Below are positions 46,930 to 55,833 of a stretch of 64,000 nt of DNA, one piece after another (the first letter of the stretch is position 1; every line of letters starts with the position of its first letter). This DNA comes from Hydrogenophaga sp. (lineage in GTDB: Bacteria; Pseudomonadota; Gammaproteobacteria; Burkholderiales; Burkholderiaceae_C), in contig NZ_JAHVAB010000059.1 in the NCBI RefSeq assembly GCF_019264445.1, forward strand, positions 1 through 64,000. The letters are read 5' to 3'. The notes under the pieces were generated by a model. That model searched no databases. It had not been told where the DNA came from and worked only from the letters and a program-made list of their open reading frames with translations. The position numbers and the translations under genes were made by a program.

Positions 46930-47921
46930 CCCCGAATCGCCAAGGCGCGCTGTCGCGCCTGCTCTTGCTGGCTTGCGCTGGCGCCGGTCTGTTGATGCCC
47001 TCGCTGTCGTCTGCACAGGACTATCCCAAACGACCCATCACCGCGGTGGTGCCCGTGGCCGCAGGCGGTGCCTTCGATGCCCTGGCCCGTGCCTGGGCCG
47101 ACTACCTGAGCAAGTCCATGGGCACGGCGGTGGTGGTCGACAACAAGACCGGTGCCAACGGCAGCGTGGCGGCCACCTATGTGGCCAAGCAACCCGCCGA
47201 CGGCTACACGCTGTTGTTCGGCAGCACCTCGAACATGTCGCTCAACCCGTTTTCCTACAAGTCGCTGACCTACAACCCGACGCGCGACTTTGACCCGGTG
47301 CTCATGCTCGGCAGCTCCAGCCAGGTGCTGGTGGCCCACCCGGGCTCAGGCATCAAGTCGCTGGACGATCTCGTGCGCCTGGCCAAGGCCAAACCGGGGA
47401 CCATCAACTTCGGTTCCGCCGGCAAGGGGAACTCCACGCACCTCTACGTCGAATTCGTGGCGCAACACTTTGGCCTGGATCTGGTGCACGTGCCCTACCG
47501 TGGCGCCGCGCCCGCACTCATGGGTGTGATGGCGGGCGAGACGCAGTTCATGTCGGACGCCATCGTCACGGCCTCCACGCAGGCCAAACAGGGCAAGGTG
47601 ATCCCGCTGGCCATCATCGGCGCCAAACGCTCACCCGCGCTGCCCGAGGTGCCCACCATCCTGGAGCTGGGCGTCAAGGACTTTCCCATCGGCGGTTGGT
47701 ATGGCGTGATGGCACCCAAGGGCACCCCGAAGGCGGTGATCGATCGCCTCAACGCCGAAACCCGGAAGTTCTGGGCGGACCCCGGGGTGCAGGCCCACAT
47801 GGCCAAGATGTACATCGAGCCGATGGAAACATCGGGACCGGACGCGGTGTCGCGCATGATGCAGCGCGAAGCCGCCGTGTGGGGCCCGATCATCAAGCGG
47901 CTGGACATCCAGAACGAATGA
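46926..47921 (+). CDS. Bug/TctC-type solute-binding protein (tripartite tricarboxylate family)
   Basis: This 331-residue periplasmic protein has a signal peptide (about 1-35, ending SSAQ). The Bug body follows, with YPKRPITAVVPVAAGGAFDALAR and the ligand-loop region GSAGKGNSTHLYVEF. Bug proteins bind organic acids. No TctA/TctB permease genes are near, so it is an orphan that must share a permease or act in sensing. It overlaps both neighbours by ATGA and may bind the substrate of the AtuA pathway. Confidence 0.92.
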   Translation: MTPNRQGALSRLLLLACAGAGLLMPSLSSAQDYPKRPITAVVPVAAGGAFDALARAWADYLSKSMGTAVVVDNKTGANGSVAATYVAKQPADGYTLLFGSTSNMSLNPFSYKSLTYNPTRDFDPVLMLGSSSQVLVAHPGSGIKSLDDLVRLAKAKPGTINFGSAGKGNSTHLYVEFVAQHFGLDLVHVPYRGAAPALMGVMAGETQFMSDAIVTASTQAKQGKVIPLAIIGAKRSPALPEVPTILELGVKDFPIGGWYGVMAPKGTPKAVIDRLNAETRKFWADPGVQAHMAKMYIEPMETSGPDAVSRMMQREAAVWGPIIKRLDIQNE

Positions 47922-49126
47922 GCCCGCACACCATGCCCGACACCACACCGCCAACCGCTGCCCAGGCCATCGCCCTGCCCACCGAGCACCTGCCTGACGG
48001 CGACGATTTCCTGATGTGGCCGCCTTGCCTGCAGTCGCACGGCTACCGCAATGTGGACCGCCTCTTTGCCACCCGTGTCATTGCGCGTGGCACGCCGCGC
48101 GAGCTGGCCCGTGGCCAGGAGGTTCAGGTGCAGGTGCCCGTCGGCGGCCATGCGCTGTCGCTCGGCCAGTTCATGGACCGCAACAACGTCGCCGGCCTGC
48201 TGGTGATGCGCGACGCTGCGGTGGTGCTGGAACGGTATGGCCTGGGGCTGCGCGCCGACGAGCGCTGGAGCACGATGTCCACCGTCAAGTCCATGACGGC
48301 CATGCTGGTGGGCGCTGCGGTGGGCGATGGCGCGATTGCCGACATCGCCGACCCGGTCACGCACTACCTGCCGCAGCTGACCGGCTCGGTCTACGACGGC
48401 GTGACCGTGCAACAGCTCATGACCATGTCGTCGGGCGTGCGCTGGTCGGAGGAATACGCCGACCGCGATTCCGACGTGAACCGCTACAGCCGCTCGCTCG
48501 CGGGCAAGGTCCCTGGCGGCGTGCTGCAGCTCATGCGAGGTCTGCAGCGCGCGGAGCCGGCGGGCACCACCTGGCGCTACAACACGGGCGACACCTACCT
48601 GCTGGGCGCGCTGGTGTGCGCCGCCACCGCCATGCCGCTGGCGACCTACATGTCGCAGCGCATCTGGCAGCCCTGCGGCATGGAGTTCGACGCCTACTAC
48701 ACGCTGGAGAGCGACGACGGCACCGAGATCGGTGGCAGCCGCGCAGGCATGGCGCTGCGCGACATCGGCCGCTTCGCGCAGCTGGTGCTCAACGATGGCG
48801 TGACCAGCCAGGGCGAGCGGGTGCTGCCGCAGGGCTGGGTGGATGCGGCAGCCACACCGGCATTCGCGCTGCCCGACGAGTCGCAACGCAGCCCGCACCG
48901 GCGCACGCTCGGACTGGTGGCGTACGGCTACAGCTGGTGGCTGGACAACGACGGTGGCATGTGGGCGCTGGGCCACTGCGGCCAGCGCATCTACATCCAT
49001 CGCCGCGAGCGCCTGGCGGTGGTGCAGCTCGCGGTGTACCCCGAGCCGCAGCACGCCAGCGCGCGCGAGCCTGACCGTGACGCGCAGCTGGCCAGCCTGA
49101 TCCGCGCGCTGCGCCGCGCCAGCTAG
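47918..49126 (+). CDS. Serine hydrolase (beta-lactamase/class C esterase family)
   Basis: This 402-residue protein has the Ser-x-x-Lys site STVK (Ser121-Lys124), then a YNT in RYNTGDTY (the YxN position). A late GHCG stands where KTG is in beta-lactamases; H-x-G is typical of esterases in this family (EstB type). No signal peptide is seen. It could split an ester or lactone produced by the operon. It is the last gene, joined by ATGA overlap. Confidence 0.85.
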   Translation: MSPHTMPDTTPPTAAQAIALPTEHLPDGDDFLMWPPCLQSHGYRNVDRLFATRVIARGTPRELARGQEVQVQVPVGGHALSLGQFMDRNNVAGLLVMRDAAVVLERYGLGLRADERWSTMSTVKSMTAMLVGAAVGDGAIADIADPVTHYLPQLTGSVYDGVTVQQLMTMSSGVRWSEEYADRDSDVNRYSRSLAGKVPGGVLQLMRGLQRAEPAGTTWRYNTGDTYLLGALVCAATAMPLATYMSQRIWQPCGMEFDAYYTLESDDGTEIGGSRAGMALRDIGRFAQLVLNDGVTSQGERVLPQGWVDAAATPAFALPDESQRSPHRRTLGLVAYGYSWWLDNDGGMWALGHCGQRIYIHRRERLAVVQLAVYPEPQHASAREPDRDAQLASLIRALRRAS

Positions 49127-49143
49127 CCGTGTGCGCAGCGGTG

Positions 49144-51645
49144 TCACAGCTTCGACGCGTCGGGCCTCACCACCTTGCCCGTGCCCGATTTCTGAACGGT
49201 CAGGGGCAGGGGCTTGAAGCCCCACTCGCCATAGATCTGGAGCTGGTCCTTGTAGTGCGGGCTCGTCGGGTCGGATGAGGTGCCGGGCGGGTTCGCGTCC
49301 ACGCTCTGGAGCTGCCCCGCCTTGCCGATGGCCAGGCGCTGCATGGCGCCCCGGTTGGCCGACGCGGTGAGCGCGGGCCGCTCCGTGCGCGACGCGGTCG
49401 GCACGCCTTCGTAGTTCTCCGGAAAGAAGGCCTGGGGCACCATCGGCTGCCTCACCCCCGCCAGATTCAGCGCCGGATTCCTGGCGTCGTCCTTGAGTTT
49501 CTTCACGGCCCCCTTCAGGGCGGCGAGCATGACGTCGTCGGGGTTCTTGCCCTGCAGCACATCGAAGGGGGGCACATCCAGCGGCCGCAGGTTCATGCGC
49601 GCCTGCAGGCCACGCAACGCGATCTTGGTGCCCATCGACAGGTTCACGCTGTTCTTGATGTAGGGCAGCTGCAGCGTGCCGGTGTACATGCCCCAGGCCG
49701 CAAACGCCTCCTTCGTGAGCAAGCCTCCCACCGTCATCTGGACGAGCTGGTCCAGCCACGCCTGGAAGATCGGGAGGGCCGCGTCGGCGTAGAGCGCCGG
49801 GTTGTTCGCATCGGGCAAACGTTCGCCTTTCCAGGCCAACAGCAGCGACAGGGCCTGCTGCACGTCCTTGTCTTCCTTGGCAGCACGACCGGCGTCGATG
49901 CGCTTGAGCAATGGCCCGAAGTGGTAGAAGTTGACGTCCGTCGTGGTGGCCTGCTGGTAGATCTTTCGCACGTCCTCTGGCGTGATGGGCTGGGAAGACT
50001 TGGCGCGCTCGCGCATGAGGTCGACCAGGATGTTGGCCCGGTCGCCTTGTGCCCAGCGCGGGATGTGCAGGTCCATGTTGGCGTAGTCCACCGCCGGCTT
50101 GTTGTTCCAGTTCACCAGGTAGCCCGACGGCGGGTTGTACAGAAAGAGCGTGTCGGCGTAACTGCGACCTTCGATCTCGCCGTGCTTGCCCACCGCCGGC
50201 AAGCGCGGATCGGTGCCGCCCTGGCGCGTGCGGTCTTTGGGGAACCAGCCGCCAAACAGCCAGCCGATGTTGCCGTCCTTGTCCGAGTAGTACCAGTTGT
50301 AGCCCATGGCCATGCGCTGTCCCTCGGCGTGGAAGGTGGCCCAGTCCCTGGCCTGCGTGGCGCGCTGCCAGGCCATCACGGACGTGAGTTCGTGGCCCTT
50401 CCACAGGTTCTGCTTGCTGTACACCACAGGCGCATCCAGCGGCGTGATGAAAGGCCCCCGGTGCGTGCGGTAGACCGTGAGTTTTCTGGGGGTCTTCTCG
50501 CCCTTGACGCGAATGACGATGTCGCGCGCGATCACCGCCTCGGACCCGCCTTGGGTTTCATACCGGCTTTTGTCCTTGCTCAGCGACTCCTGGAAGATGG
50601 TGGTGTGGTCACCCCCAGCCGCCGTGCTGCCCCAGGCCACATGACCGTTGTCGCCGGTGGTGATCGCCAGCAGGCCGCCCGGTGCATGACCCACCACCTG
50701 GTACCCGGGCGCGTACAGCCCCACCGTGTAGAAGTAGCTCGGCAGGAACCACCCGGGCTGCGGTCCATTGAGCTGAATGGACATGCCGTTGGCCTTCTGG
50801 CCGCCCACCAGGATCGCCATGCTGGTCGTGCTGGCCTCGGGCGACACCTCCATCGGGCCGGGAGGCACCACGGTCAATGGCGTGTTCGCCGCGACCCGCG
50901 TGGCCTCCAGCGAGACGGGGGCCTGCGCCAGCGGAAGGGTCGCGTGGTTCTCCATCGTGGTGGGGGCATAGGGGTCGTTGACCCACAGCAACGTGTCGAA
51001 AATCTGCTGGCCCAGGTGGGGCCTGGCCGGTGTGTCGTACCGCTTCTTCAAGGCGCTGTACAGCGCCGCATTGCGCTCGGCCTCGGTGTGTGAGGTGTAC
51101 GAGCTCAGGGCGTTCGTGGTGGCCGCCAGCATGTCGTCGAGCGTCCAGGCGCGCAGCTCGGTTTTGGCCAGCTCGGGGCCCCACACCTCGACGAACTGCC
51201 TTGGCAGCAGTTTGCCCCCGCTGTTCTTGACTTCCTCAATGCGTTTGTTGACACCATTGAGATAGCCCTGGATCAACCCCTTCTCGGGGTCGGTCAGTCG
51301 CATGAACTGCGCCATCAGACTCCGGGCGTCGTACTCCCGGAGGTTGCGCAGATCTTCGGCCACCGGGTCCAGCGCGGCGGCGCCGCCGGTGGACGAGGGA
51401 ATCCTGGCGGTACCGAGCACCGCCGCGAGTTGCCCGGTGGCCTGGCGGCGGCGCATCTCCAGCTGGAAGAGGCGGTCTTCGGCCACCGCGTAGCCGTAGC
51501 CGAAGAAGGCGTCGGGCACGCTGTCGCCATAGATGTGCGGCACACCGTACTTGTCACGCACGATTTCGGCAGCATCGGCGCCGCCCAGCACCGCAGCGAG
51601 TGCGACAGCAAAAGCGCCGAGGCGGCGCGTGGGGACAAGGAACAT
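49144..51645 (-). CDS. Penicillin-acylase-family N-terminal-nucleophile hydrolase
   Basis: This 833-residue protein has a signal peptide (about 1-25, ending ADA). DKYGVPHIYG and FGYGYAVAEDRLFQLEMRRR are the start of the alpha chain. At the cleavage site TTSMAILVGGQKANG, Ser275 is the expected nucleophile of the beta chain. FLPSYFYTVGLYAPGYQVVG and GNDNGHVAWGSTA-type blocks follow. Family members cleave amides such as penicillin G, cephalosporins or N-acyl-homoserine lactones, and act in the periplasm after self-processing. Substrate cannot be told here. It lies downstream of the tartrate-type genes in the same direction, 85 bases after the last. Confidence 0.92.
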   Translation of the reverse strand: MFLVPTRRLGAFAVALAAVLGGADAAEIVRDKYGVPHIYGDSVPDAFFGYGYAVAEDRLFQLEMRRRQATGQLAAVLGTARIPSSTGGAAALDPVAEDLRNLREYDARSLMAQFMRLTDPEKGLIQGYLNGVNKRIEEVKNSGGKLLPRQFVEVWGPELAKTELRAWTLDDMLAATTNALSSYTSHTEAERNAALYSALKKRYDTPARPHLGQQIFDTLLWVNDPYAPTTMENHATLPLAQAPVSLEATRVAANTPLTVVPPGPMEVSPEASTTSMAILVGGQKANGMSIQLNGPQPGWFLPSYFYTVGLYAPGYQVVGHAPGGLLAITTGDNGHVAWGSTAAGGDHTTIFQESLSKDKSRYETQGGSEAVIARDIVIRVKGEKTPRKLTVYRTHRGPFITPLDAPVVYSKQNLWKGHELTSVMAWQRATQARDWATFHAEGQRMAMGYNWYYSDKDGNIGWLFGGWFPKDRTRQGGTDPRLPAVGKHGEIEGRSYADTLFLYNPPSGYLVNWNNKPAVDYANMDLHIPRWAQGDRANILVDLMRERAKSSQPITPEDVRKIYQQATTTDVNFYHFGPLLKRIDAGRAAKEDKDVQQALSLLLAWKGERLPDANNPALYADAALPIFQAWLDQLVQMTVGGLLTKEAFAAWGMYTGTLQLPYIKNSVNLSMGTKIALRGLQARMNLRPLDVPPFDVLQGKNPDDVMLAALKGAVKKLKDDARNPALNLAGVRQPMVPQAFFPENYEGVPTASRTERPALTASANRGAMQRLAIGKAGQLQSVDANPPGTSSDPTSPHYKDQLQIYGEWGFKPLPLTVQKSGTGKVVRPDASKL

Positions 51646-51730
51646 GACAGGACTCCAATCGCATCGGGAGCCTTCAGTGTTCCGTCGGGCCACGGGGCAG
51701 ACCATCCGCCCCGCGCCGTAGGCACGGCCT

Positions 51731-52897
51731 TCAGGAGGCCAGCGCGCGCATCTCCGAGATCAGGTCGGACTTGCCTTCGAAGCCAATGCCCGGCAGGGGC
51801 GGCAGCGTCACGTGGCCTTGCTCGACCTTCACGCCATCGGGGAAGCCGCCGTAGGGCTGGAACAGGTCGGGGTAGCTTTCGTTGCCGCCCAGGCCCAGGC
51901 CGGCCGCAATGGCCAGCGACATCTGGTGCCCGCCGTGCGGAATGCAGCGGCTGGGCGACCAGCCGTTGTCCTTGAGCATGTCCAGCGTGCGCAGGTACTC
52001 CACCAGGCCGTAGCTGAGTGCGCAGTCGAACTGCAGCCAGTCGCGGTCCGGGCGCATGCCGCCATGGCGGATGAGGTTGCGCGCGTCCTGCATGGAAAAC
52101 AGGTTCTCGCCCGTGGCCATGGGGCCGGCGTAGACCTTGCCGAGCTCGGCCTGCAGCTCGTAGTCCAGCGGGTCACCGGCTTCCTCGTACCAGAACAGCG
52201 GGTACTGCGAGAGGGCCTTGCCATACGCCACGGCGGTCTTGAGGTCGAAGCGGCCGTTGGCGTCCACCGCGAGCTGCTGGCCCGGGCCGAGGATCTTCAG
52301 CACGGACTCGATGCGCTCGCAGTCGTCGGCCAGCGAAGCGCCGCCGATCTTCATCTTCACCACCGTATAGCCACGCGCCAGGTAGCTTTCCATTTCCTTG
52401 CGCAAGCCGTCCAGGCCCTTGCCCGGGTAGTAGTAGCCACCGGCGGCGTACACGAACACGCGCGGGTTGGGCGTGCCGCTGCCATAGCGCTCGGCCAGCA
52501 GCTGGTACAGCGGCTTGTTGGCGATCTTGGCCACCGCGTCCCACACGGCCATGTCGATCGTGCCCACGGCCACCGAGCGCTCACCGTGGCCGCCGGGCTT
52601 CTCGTTGATCATCATCTGCGCCCAGACCTTGTGCGGGTCGAGGTTGTCGCCGGTCTCGTCGAGCAGGGTGGCCGGGTCGGCCTCGAGCACGCGCGGGCGG
52701 AAGCGGTCGCGGATGAGGCCGCCCTGGCCGTAGCGGCCATTGGAGTTGAAGCCGTAGCCGATCACCGGCTGGCCATCGCGGATGACGTCGGTGACCACGG
52801 CCACCAGGCTCAGGGTCATCTTCGAGAAGTCGATGTAGGCGTTGCGGATGTCCGACTTGATCGGACGGGTGGATTCGGCGATGTCGACGATTTTCAT
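51731..52897 (-). CDS. D(-)-tartrate dehydratase-like enolase-superfamily enzyme
   Basis: This 388-residue enzyme matches D-tartrate dehydratase closely: RNAYIDFSKMTLSLVAVVTDV, MMINEKPGGHGER (Lys100), VVKMKIGG (Lys183 of KxK), VDANGRFD (Asp212), WYEEAGDPLDY (Glu238), ATGENLF (Glu264) and CIPHGGHQ (His321). All metal ligands and the Lys/His bases are present. It would convert D-tartrate to oxaloacetate. The neighbouring SDR, Bug protein and DapA-like lyase give a wider sugar-acid context, so a related hydroxy acid is also possible. The start is the ATG of MKIVDIAE. Confidence 0.92.
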   Translation of the reverse strand: MKIVDIAESTRPIKSDIRNAYIDFSKMTLSLVAVVTDVIRDGQPVIGYGFNSNGRYGQGGLIRDRFRPRVLEADPATLLDETGDNLDPHKVWAQMMINEKPGGHGERSVAVGTIDMAVWDAVAKIANKPLYQLLAERYGSGTPNPRVFVYAAGGYYYPGKGLDGLRKEMESYLARGYTVVKMKIGGASLADDCERIESVLKILGPGQQLAVDANGRFDLKTAVAYGKALSQYPLFWYEEAGDPLDYELQAELGKVYAGPMATGENLFSMQDARNLIRHGGMRPDRDWLQFDCALSYGLVEYLRTLDMLKDNGWSPSRCIPHGGHQMSLAIAAGLGLGGNESYPDLFQPYGGFPDGVKVEQGHVTLPPLPGIGFEGKSDLISEMRALAS

Positions 52898-52931
52898 GAG
52901 GATGGGAAGTGAAGGAACAACAGAAAAGGCA

Positions 52932-53633
52932 TCAGCGGGGCAACGACGCGCCACCGCAGATGGCGATGTCCTGCCCGGTGATGGCCGCTGCCGCAGGCGA
53001 TAGCAGGTAAGCCGCGAGCGCGGCGATTTCGGCCGGCTCGATGAGCCGGCCGATGGGGGGCACGCGCGGCGCGCTGGCGGCGCGTGCGGGGTCTTGCAAC
53101 ATGCCCGTGGCGGTGGCGGCCGGCGAGATCACGTTCACCGTCACGCCCTGCGCGGCCACTTCAGCCGCCCAGCTGCGCGCCATGGCCAGCAAGGCGGCCT
53201 TGGTCGCAGCGTACTGGCCGCGCCCGGGCATGCCCTGCGCGACGCGGCTGCCAATGAACACCACACGGCCCGAGCCGCGTGCGGCCATGCCGGGCACGAG
53301 GGCATCGGCCAGCCGCGTGGCGGCGTCCACGTGCAGGCGCCACATGAGCTCACCACCGGCGTGATCGAGCTGGCCCAGCGGGCCCACGCGCATCACACCC
53401 GCTGCGTGCACCAGGGCGTCCACCGGCCCCAGCGTGGCGGCCACAGGCGCGATGTCGGCGCCGTCGGCCAGGTTGACGGTGAGCGGTGTGAACGCCGCAT
53501 GCGACAGCGAGGCGGGAGCGACGTCCAGCCCGCTCACCCGCCAGCCCTGCGCCAGCAACGCAGAAGCCATCGCACCACCAATGCCCGCACTGGACCCGGT
53601 GACCACCGCATGACCCAAGGAGGCTCTGCTCAT
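52932..53633 (-). CDS. Short-chain dehydrogenase/reductase
   Basis: This 233-residue SDR starts MSRASLGHAVVTGSSAGIGG, with the NAD(P) motif TGSSAGIG at 12-19. The catalytic Ser is in FIGSRVAQ and YAATK provides Tyr-x-x-x-Lys. It probably oxidises a hydroxy group of the acid processed by the operon. It is 34 bases upstream of the dehydratase gene in the direction of transcription. Confidence 0.92.
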   Translation of the reverse strand: MSRASLGHAVVTGSSAGIGGAMASALLAQGWRVSGLDVAPASLSHAAFTPLTVNLADGADIAPVAATLGPVDALVHAAGVMRVGPLGQLDHAGGELMWRLHVDAATRLADALVPGMAARGSGRVVFIGSRVAQGMPGRGQYAATKAALLAMARSWAAEVAAQGVTVNVISPAATATGMLQDPARAASAPRVPPIGRLIEPAEIAALAAYLLSPAAAAITGQDIAICGGASLPR

Positions 53634-53660
53634 CACACCCCCCCGCCGAGTGAAGGGCAG

Positions 53661-53757
53661 CCCGTCCAGAAACACCGCGGAACCGGCTCCGCCGGGCCGC
53701 AGGTGTTGCCCCCGGAAGGGGGTATGCGGCTACACGCAGTGAGCAAGCAACGGGGGC
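53661..53757 (+). repeat. Dispersed GC-rich repeat, copy C
   Basis: CCAGAAACACCGCGGAACCGGCTCCGCCGGG, then CAGGTGTTGCCCCCGGAAGGGGG follow the order of copies A and B, with more changes. It lies between the Bug and SDR genes of the D-tartrate-type operon, just after the Bug stop codon. Confidence 0.55.
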
Positions 53758-53762
53758 GATGT

Positions 53763-54731
53763 TTATTCGACACGGATCTTGCCCTCGGTGACGATCTTCT
53801 GCGAGCGCGCCATGTCTTCCGTCTGGAACTTCACGAAGTCCTCGACGCTGCCGGGCGTGAGCAGCAGACCTTGGGGCGTGAGCTTCTCGCGCATGTCGCT
53901 GGCCAGGGCCTTGTTCACCTCGGCATTGAGACGGTGGGCAATGTCGGCCGGCAGGCCGGCCGGGCCCCACAGGCCGTACCAGCTGTAGAACTCGTAGCCC
54001 GGAATCGTTTCGGCCACGGTGGGCACGTCGGGCAGGCTGGCCGCGCGCTGGGCCGAGGTGACGGCCACCACGCGCAGCATGCCGTTGCGGTGGTATTGCA
54101 GCGAGCCCAGGATGGGGTCGACGAAGCCGTCGATCTGTCCGCCGATCAGGTCCTGGAAGGCCGGCGCCGTGCCCTTGTACGGCACGATGAGGTAGTCCAG
54201 GTTGCCCGCGCGCTTGAGCAGCTCGGTGGAGAGGTGACCGGCCGAGCCGATGGAGCCGACAGCGAACTTCATGTCGCCAGGGCGCGCCTTGGCGTAGGCC
54301 AGCAGGGACTTGATGTCGGTGATGGGCAGGTTCTTGTTGATCGCCACCGACAGCGGCGCCTTGGCCACCAGCGCCACCGGCGTGAAGTCCTTGGTCACCG
54401 TGTAGGGCACCGACTTCATCGTCATCGGCGCCGTGGTGAAGGTCGATGCGTTGAACAACAGGGTGTAGCCATCGGGCGTGGCCTTGGCCACCGCGTCGCC
54501 ACCAATCACCCCGTTGCCGCCGGCCTTGTTTTCCACGATGAAGGTCTGGCCCATCTGCTCGCTCAGCTTTTGCGCGAGCATGCGGCCCACGGTGTCCAGC
54601 GTGCCGCCCGGCGGGAACGGGATCACCATGCGCACGGTGCGGTTGGGATAGGTCTGGGCGAGCGCGCTGGTGGCGGCGGCCCCCAGCACGGCGGCGGCCA
54701 GCAGGCCCCGGATGAAGTGATGGCGTTGCAT
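53763..54731 (-). CDS. Bug/TctC-type solute-binding protein
   Basis: This 322-residue periplasmic protein has a signal peptide (MQRHHFIRGLLAAAVLGAAA, cut after SALA at about 25). The Bug body follows with YPNRTVRMVIPFPPGGTLDTVGR and AVGSIGSAGHLSTELLKRA. It is the second orphan Bug protein of the window, without TctA/TctB genes. It probably binds the acid that the operon degrades. Confidence 0.92.
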   Translation of the reverse strand: MQRHHFIRGLLAAAVLGAAATSALAQTYPNRTVRMVIPFPPGGTLDTVGRMLAQKLSEQMGQTFIVENKAGGNGVIGGDAVAKATPDGYTLLFNASTFTTAPMTMKSVPYTVTKDFTPVALVAKAPLSVAINKNLPITDIKSLLAYAKARPGDMKFAVGSIGSAGHLSTELLKRAGNLDYLIVPYKGTAPAFQDLIGGQIDGFVDPILGSLQYHRNGMLRVVAVTSAQRAASLPDVPTVAETIPGYEFYSWYGLWGPAGLPADIAHRLNAEVNKALASDMREKLTPQGLLLTPGSVEDFVKFQTEDMARSQKIVTEGKIRVE

Positions 54732-54786
54732 GTCTTGTCTCCTGTTGTTGAATGGAAAGGCAATCGAAAGCGGTGCCGTGTGCGCC

Positions 54787-55725
54787 TCAGCGCTTGAGCA
54801 GCCCGGCCTGCTGCACGGCCGCGCGCAGCACGGCGGTCTCGTGCGCGTTGGGCGCCTCGGTGGGCGGGCGCACCGTGGCGTCGTCGATCACACCCGCCAG
54901 GTACATGCCGCCCTTCATGCGGGCGTGGGCTTCGCCCGTGGGTTCACCGCCGCCGTACACCGCGTCCTTCAGCGGTGTGATGACGGCCTGAACGGCCATG
55001 GCCTTCTTCAGGTCGCCGGCCTTCACCGCGTTCCACAGGTCGATGATGAGTTGCGGAATGAAGGTGGCGAAGCCGACCAGCGCACCGTCCACGCCCTGCA
55101 CCATCGAGGCCAGCAGGTATTCGTCGTGGCAGGTGAGGATGGCCTTGCCGGCATCGGCCTCGCGGATCGCCTGGATGTCGCGGGCGTACTTGTTCATGTC
55201 GCGCTGGCCGACCTTGAATGCCTGCAGGTAGGGCAGCTTCGCCAGCTCGGCGAGCAGTTGCGACGAGTAGGACGCGCGCGTCCAGGCGGGGTAGACGTGG
55301 CAGACCAGATCGAGCCCGGGCGCGGCCTTGTGAATGGCCTCGAAGTACTGCAGCGCGTGGCCCGGCGTGAAGCCAAAGCGCAGCCAGTGGTGCGGGGGCA
55401 TGACGTCAAGCGCCACCGCGCCTGCGGCCTGCGCGGCACGGGCATGTTCGGCGGCCTCGGCCAGGCCTTCGCAGACGATGGACGAGATGACCGGCATGCG
55501 GCCCTTGAGCTCGTCGGCCACGATGCGCGTGACCTCGGCGCGCTCGGACGGCGTGAGGGAGAACACCTCGCCGGTGTGCCCGTTGGTCATGATGGCGACC
55601 ACGCCGTCGTGACCCGCCAGCCAGGACGCGAGCTGGCGCAGCGCGGGCTCGTCGATGCGGTGGTCGGGGGTGAAGGGGCAGGAAATCGCGGGAATGATCC
55701 CCCGATAATTCTGGATCGATGGCAT
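54787..55725 (-). CDS. DapA-family aldolase/dehydratase
   Basis: This 312-residue TIM-barrel protein has the Schiff-base Lys171 in AFKVGQRD and Tyr145 in CHVYPAW, with TNGHTGE in place of the usual GTTGE. Family members split or dehydrate keto acids (DapA, NanA, KdgD). In a sugar-acid operon a keto-deoxy-acid role is likely, lysine synthesis unlikely. The start is the ATG of MPSIQNYRG. It is the first gene of the operon, divergent from the LysR gene at 55834. Confidence 0.9.
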   Translation of the reverse strand: MPSIQNYRGIIPAISCPFTPDHRIDEPALRQLASWLAGHDGVVAIMTNGHTGEVFSLTPSERAEVTRIVADELKGRMPVISSIVCEGLAEAAEHARAAQAAGAVALDVMPPHHWLRFGFTPGHALQYFEAIHKAAPGLDLVCHVYPAWTRASYSSQLLAELAKLPYLQAFKVGQRDMNKYARDIQAIREADAGKAILTCHDEYLLASMVQGVDGALVGFATFIPQLIIDLWNAVKAGDLKKAMAVQAVITPLKDAVYGGGEPTGEAHARMKGGMYLAGVIDDATVRPPTEAPNAHETAVLRAAVQQAGLLKR

Positions 55726-55833
55726 GGGCGTTGTCTCCGTGGAATGAAAATGCGGCGAGAGCGCATGATTGCGGCGCCCCGCCGGGGCGTCCAATACCCG
55801 AATCGCATACATCTATCTGCGCGCAAACACCCC

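Noticed and set aside
47495-50404. Long minus-strand frame running through the Bug, hydrolase and acylase genes
   Set aside because: Three well-supported genes on the two strands explain this stretch. The frame has random-looking Arg/Gly/Ala-rich sequence and no motif.
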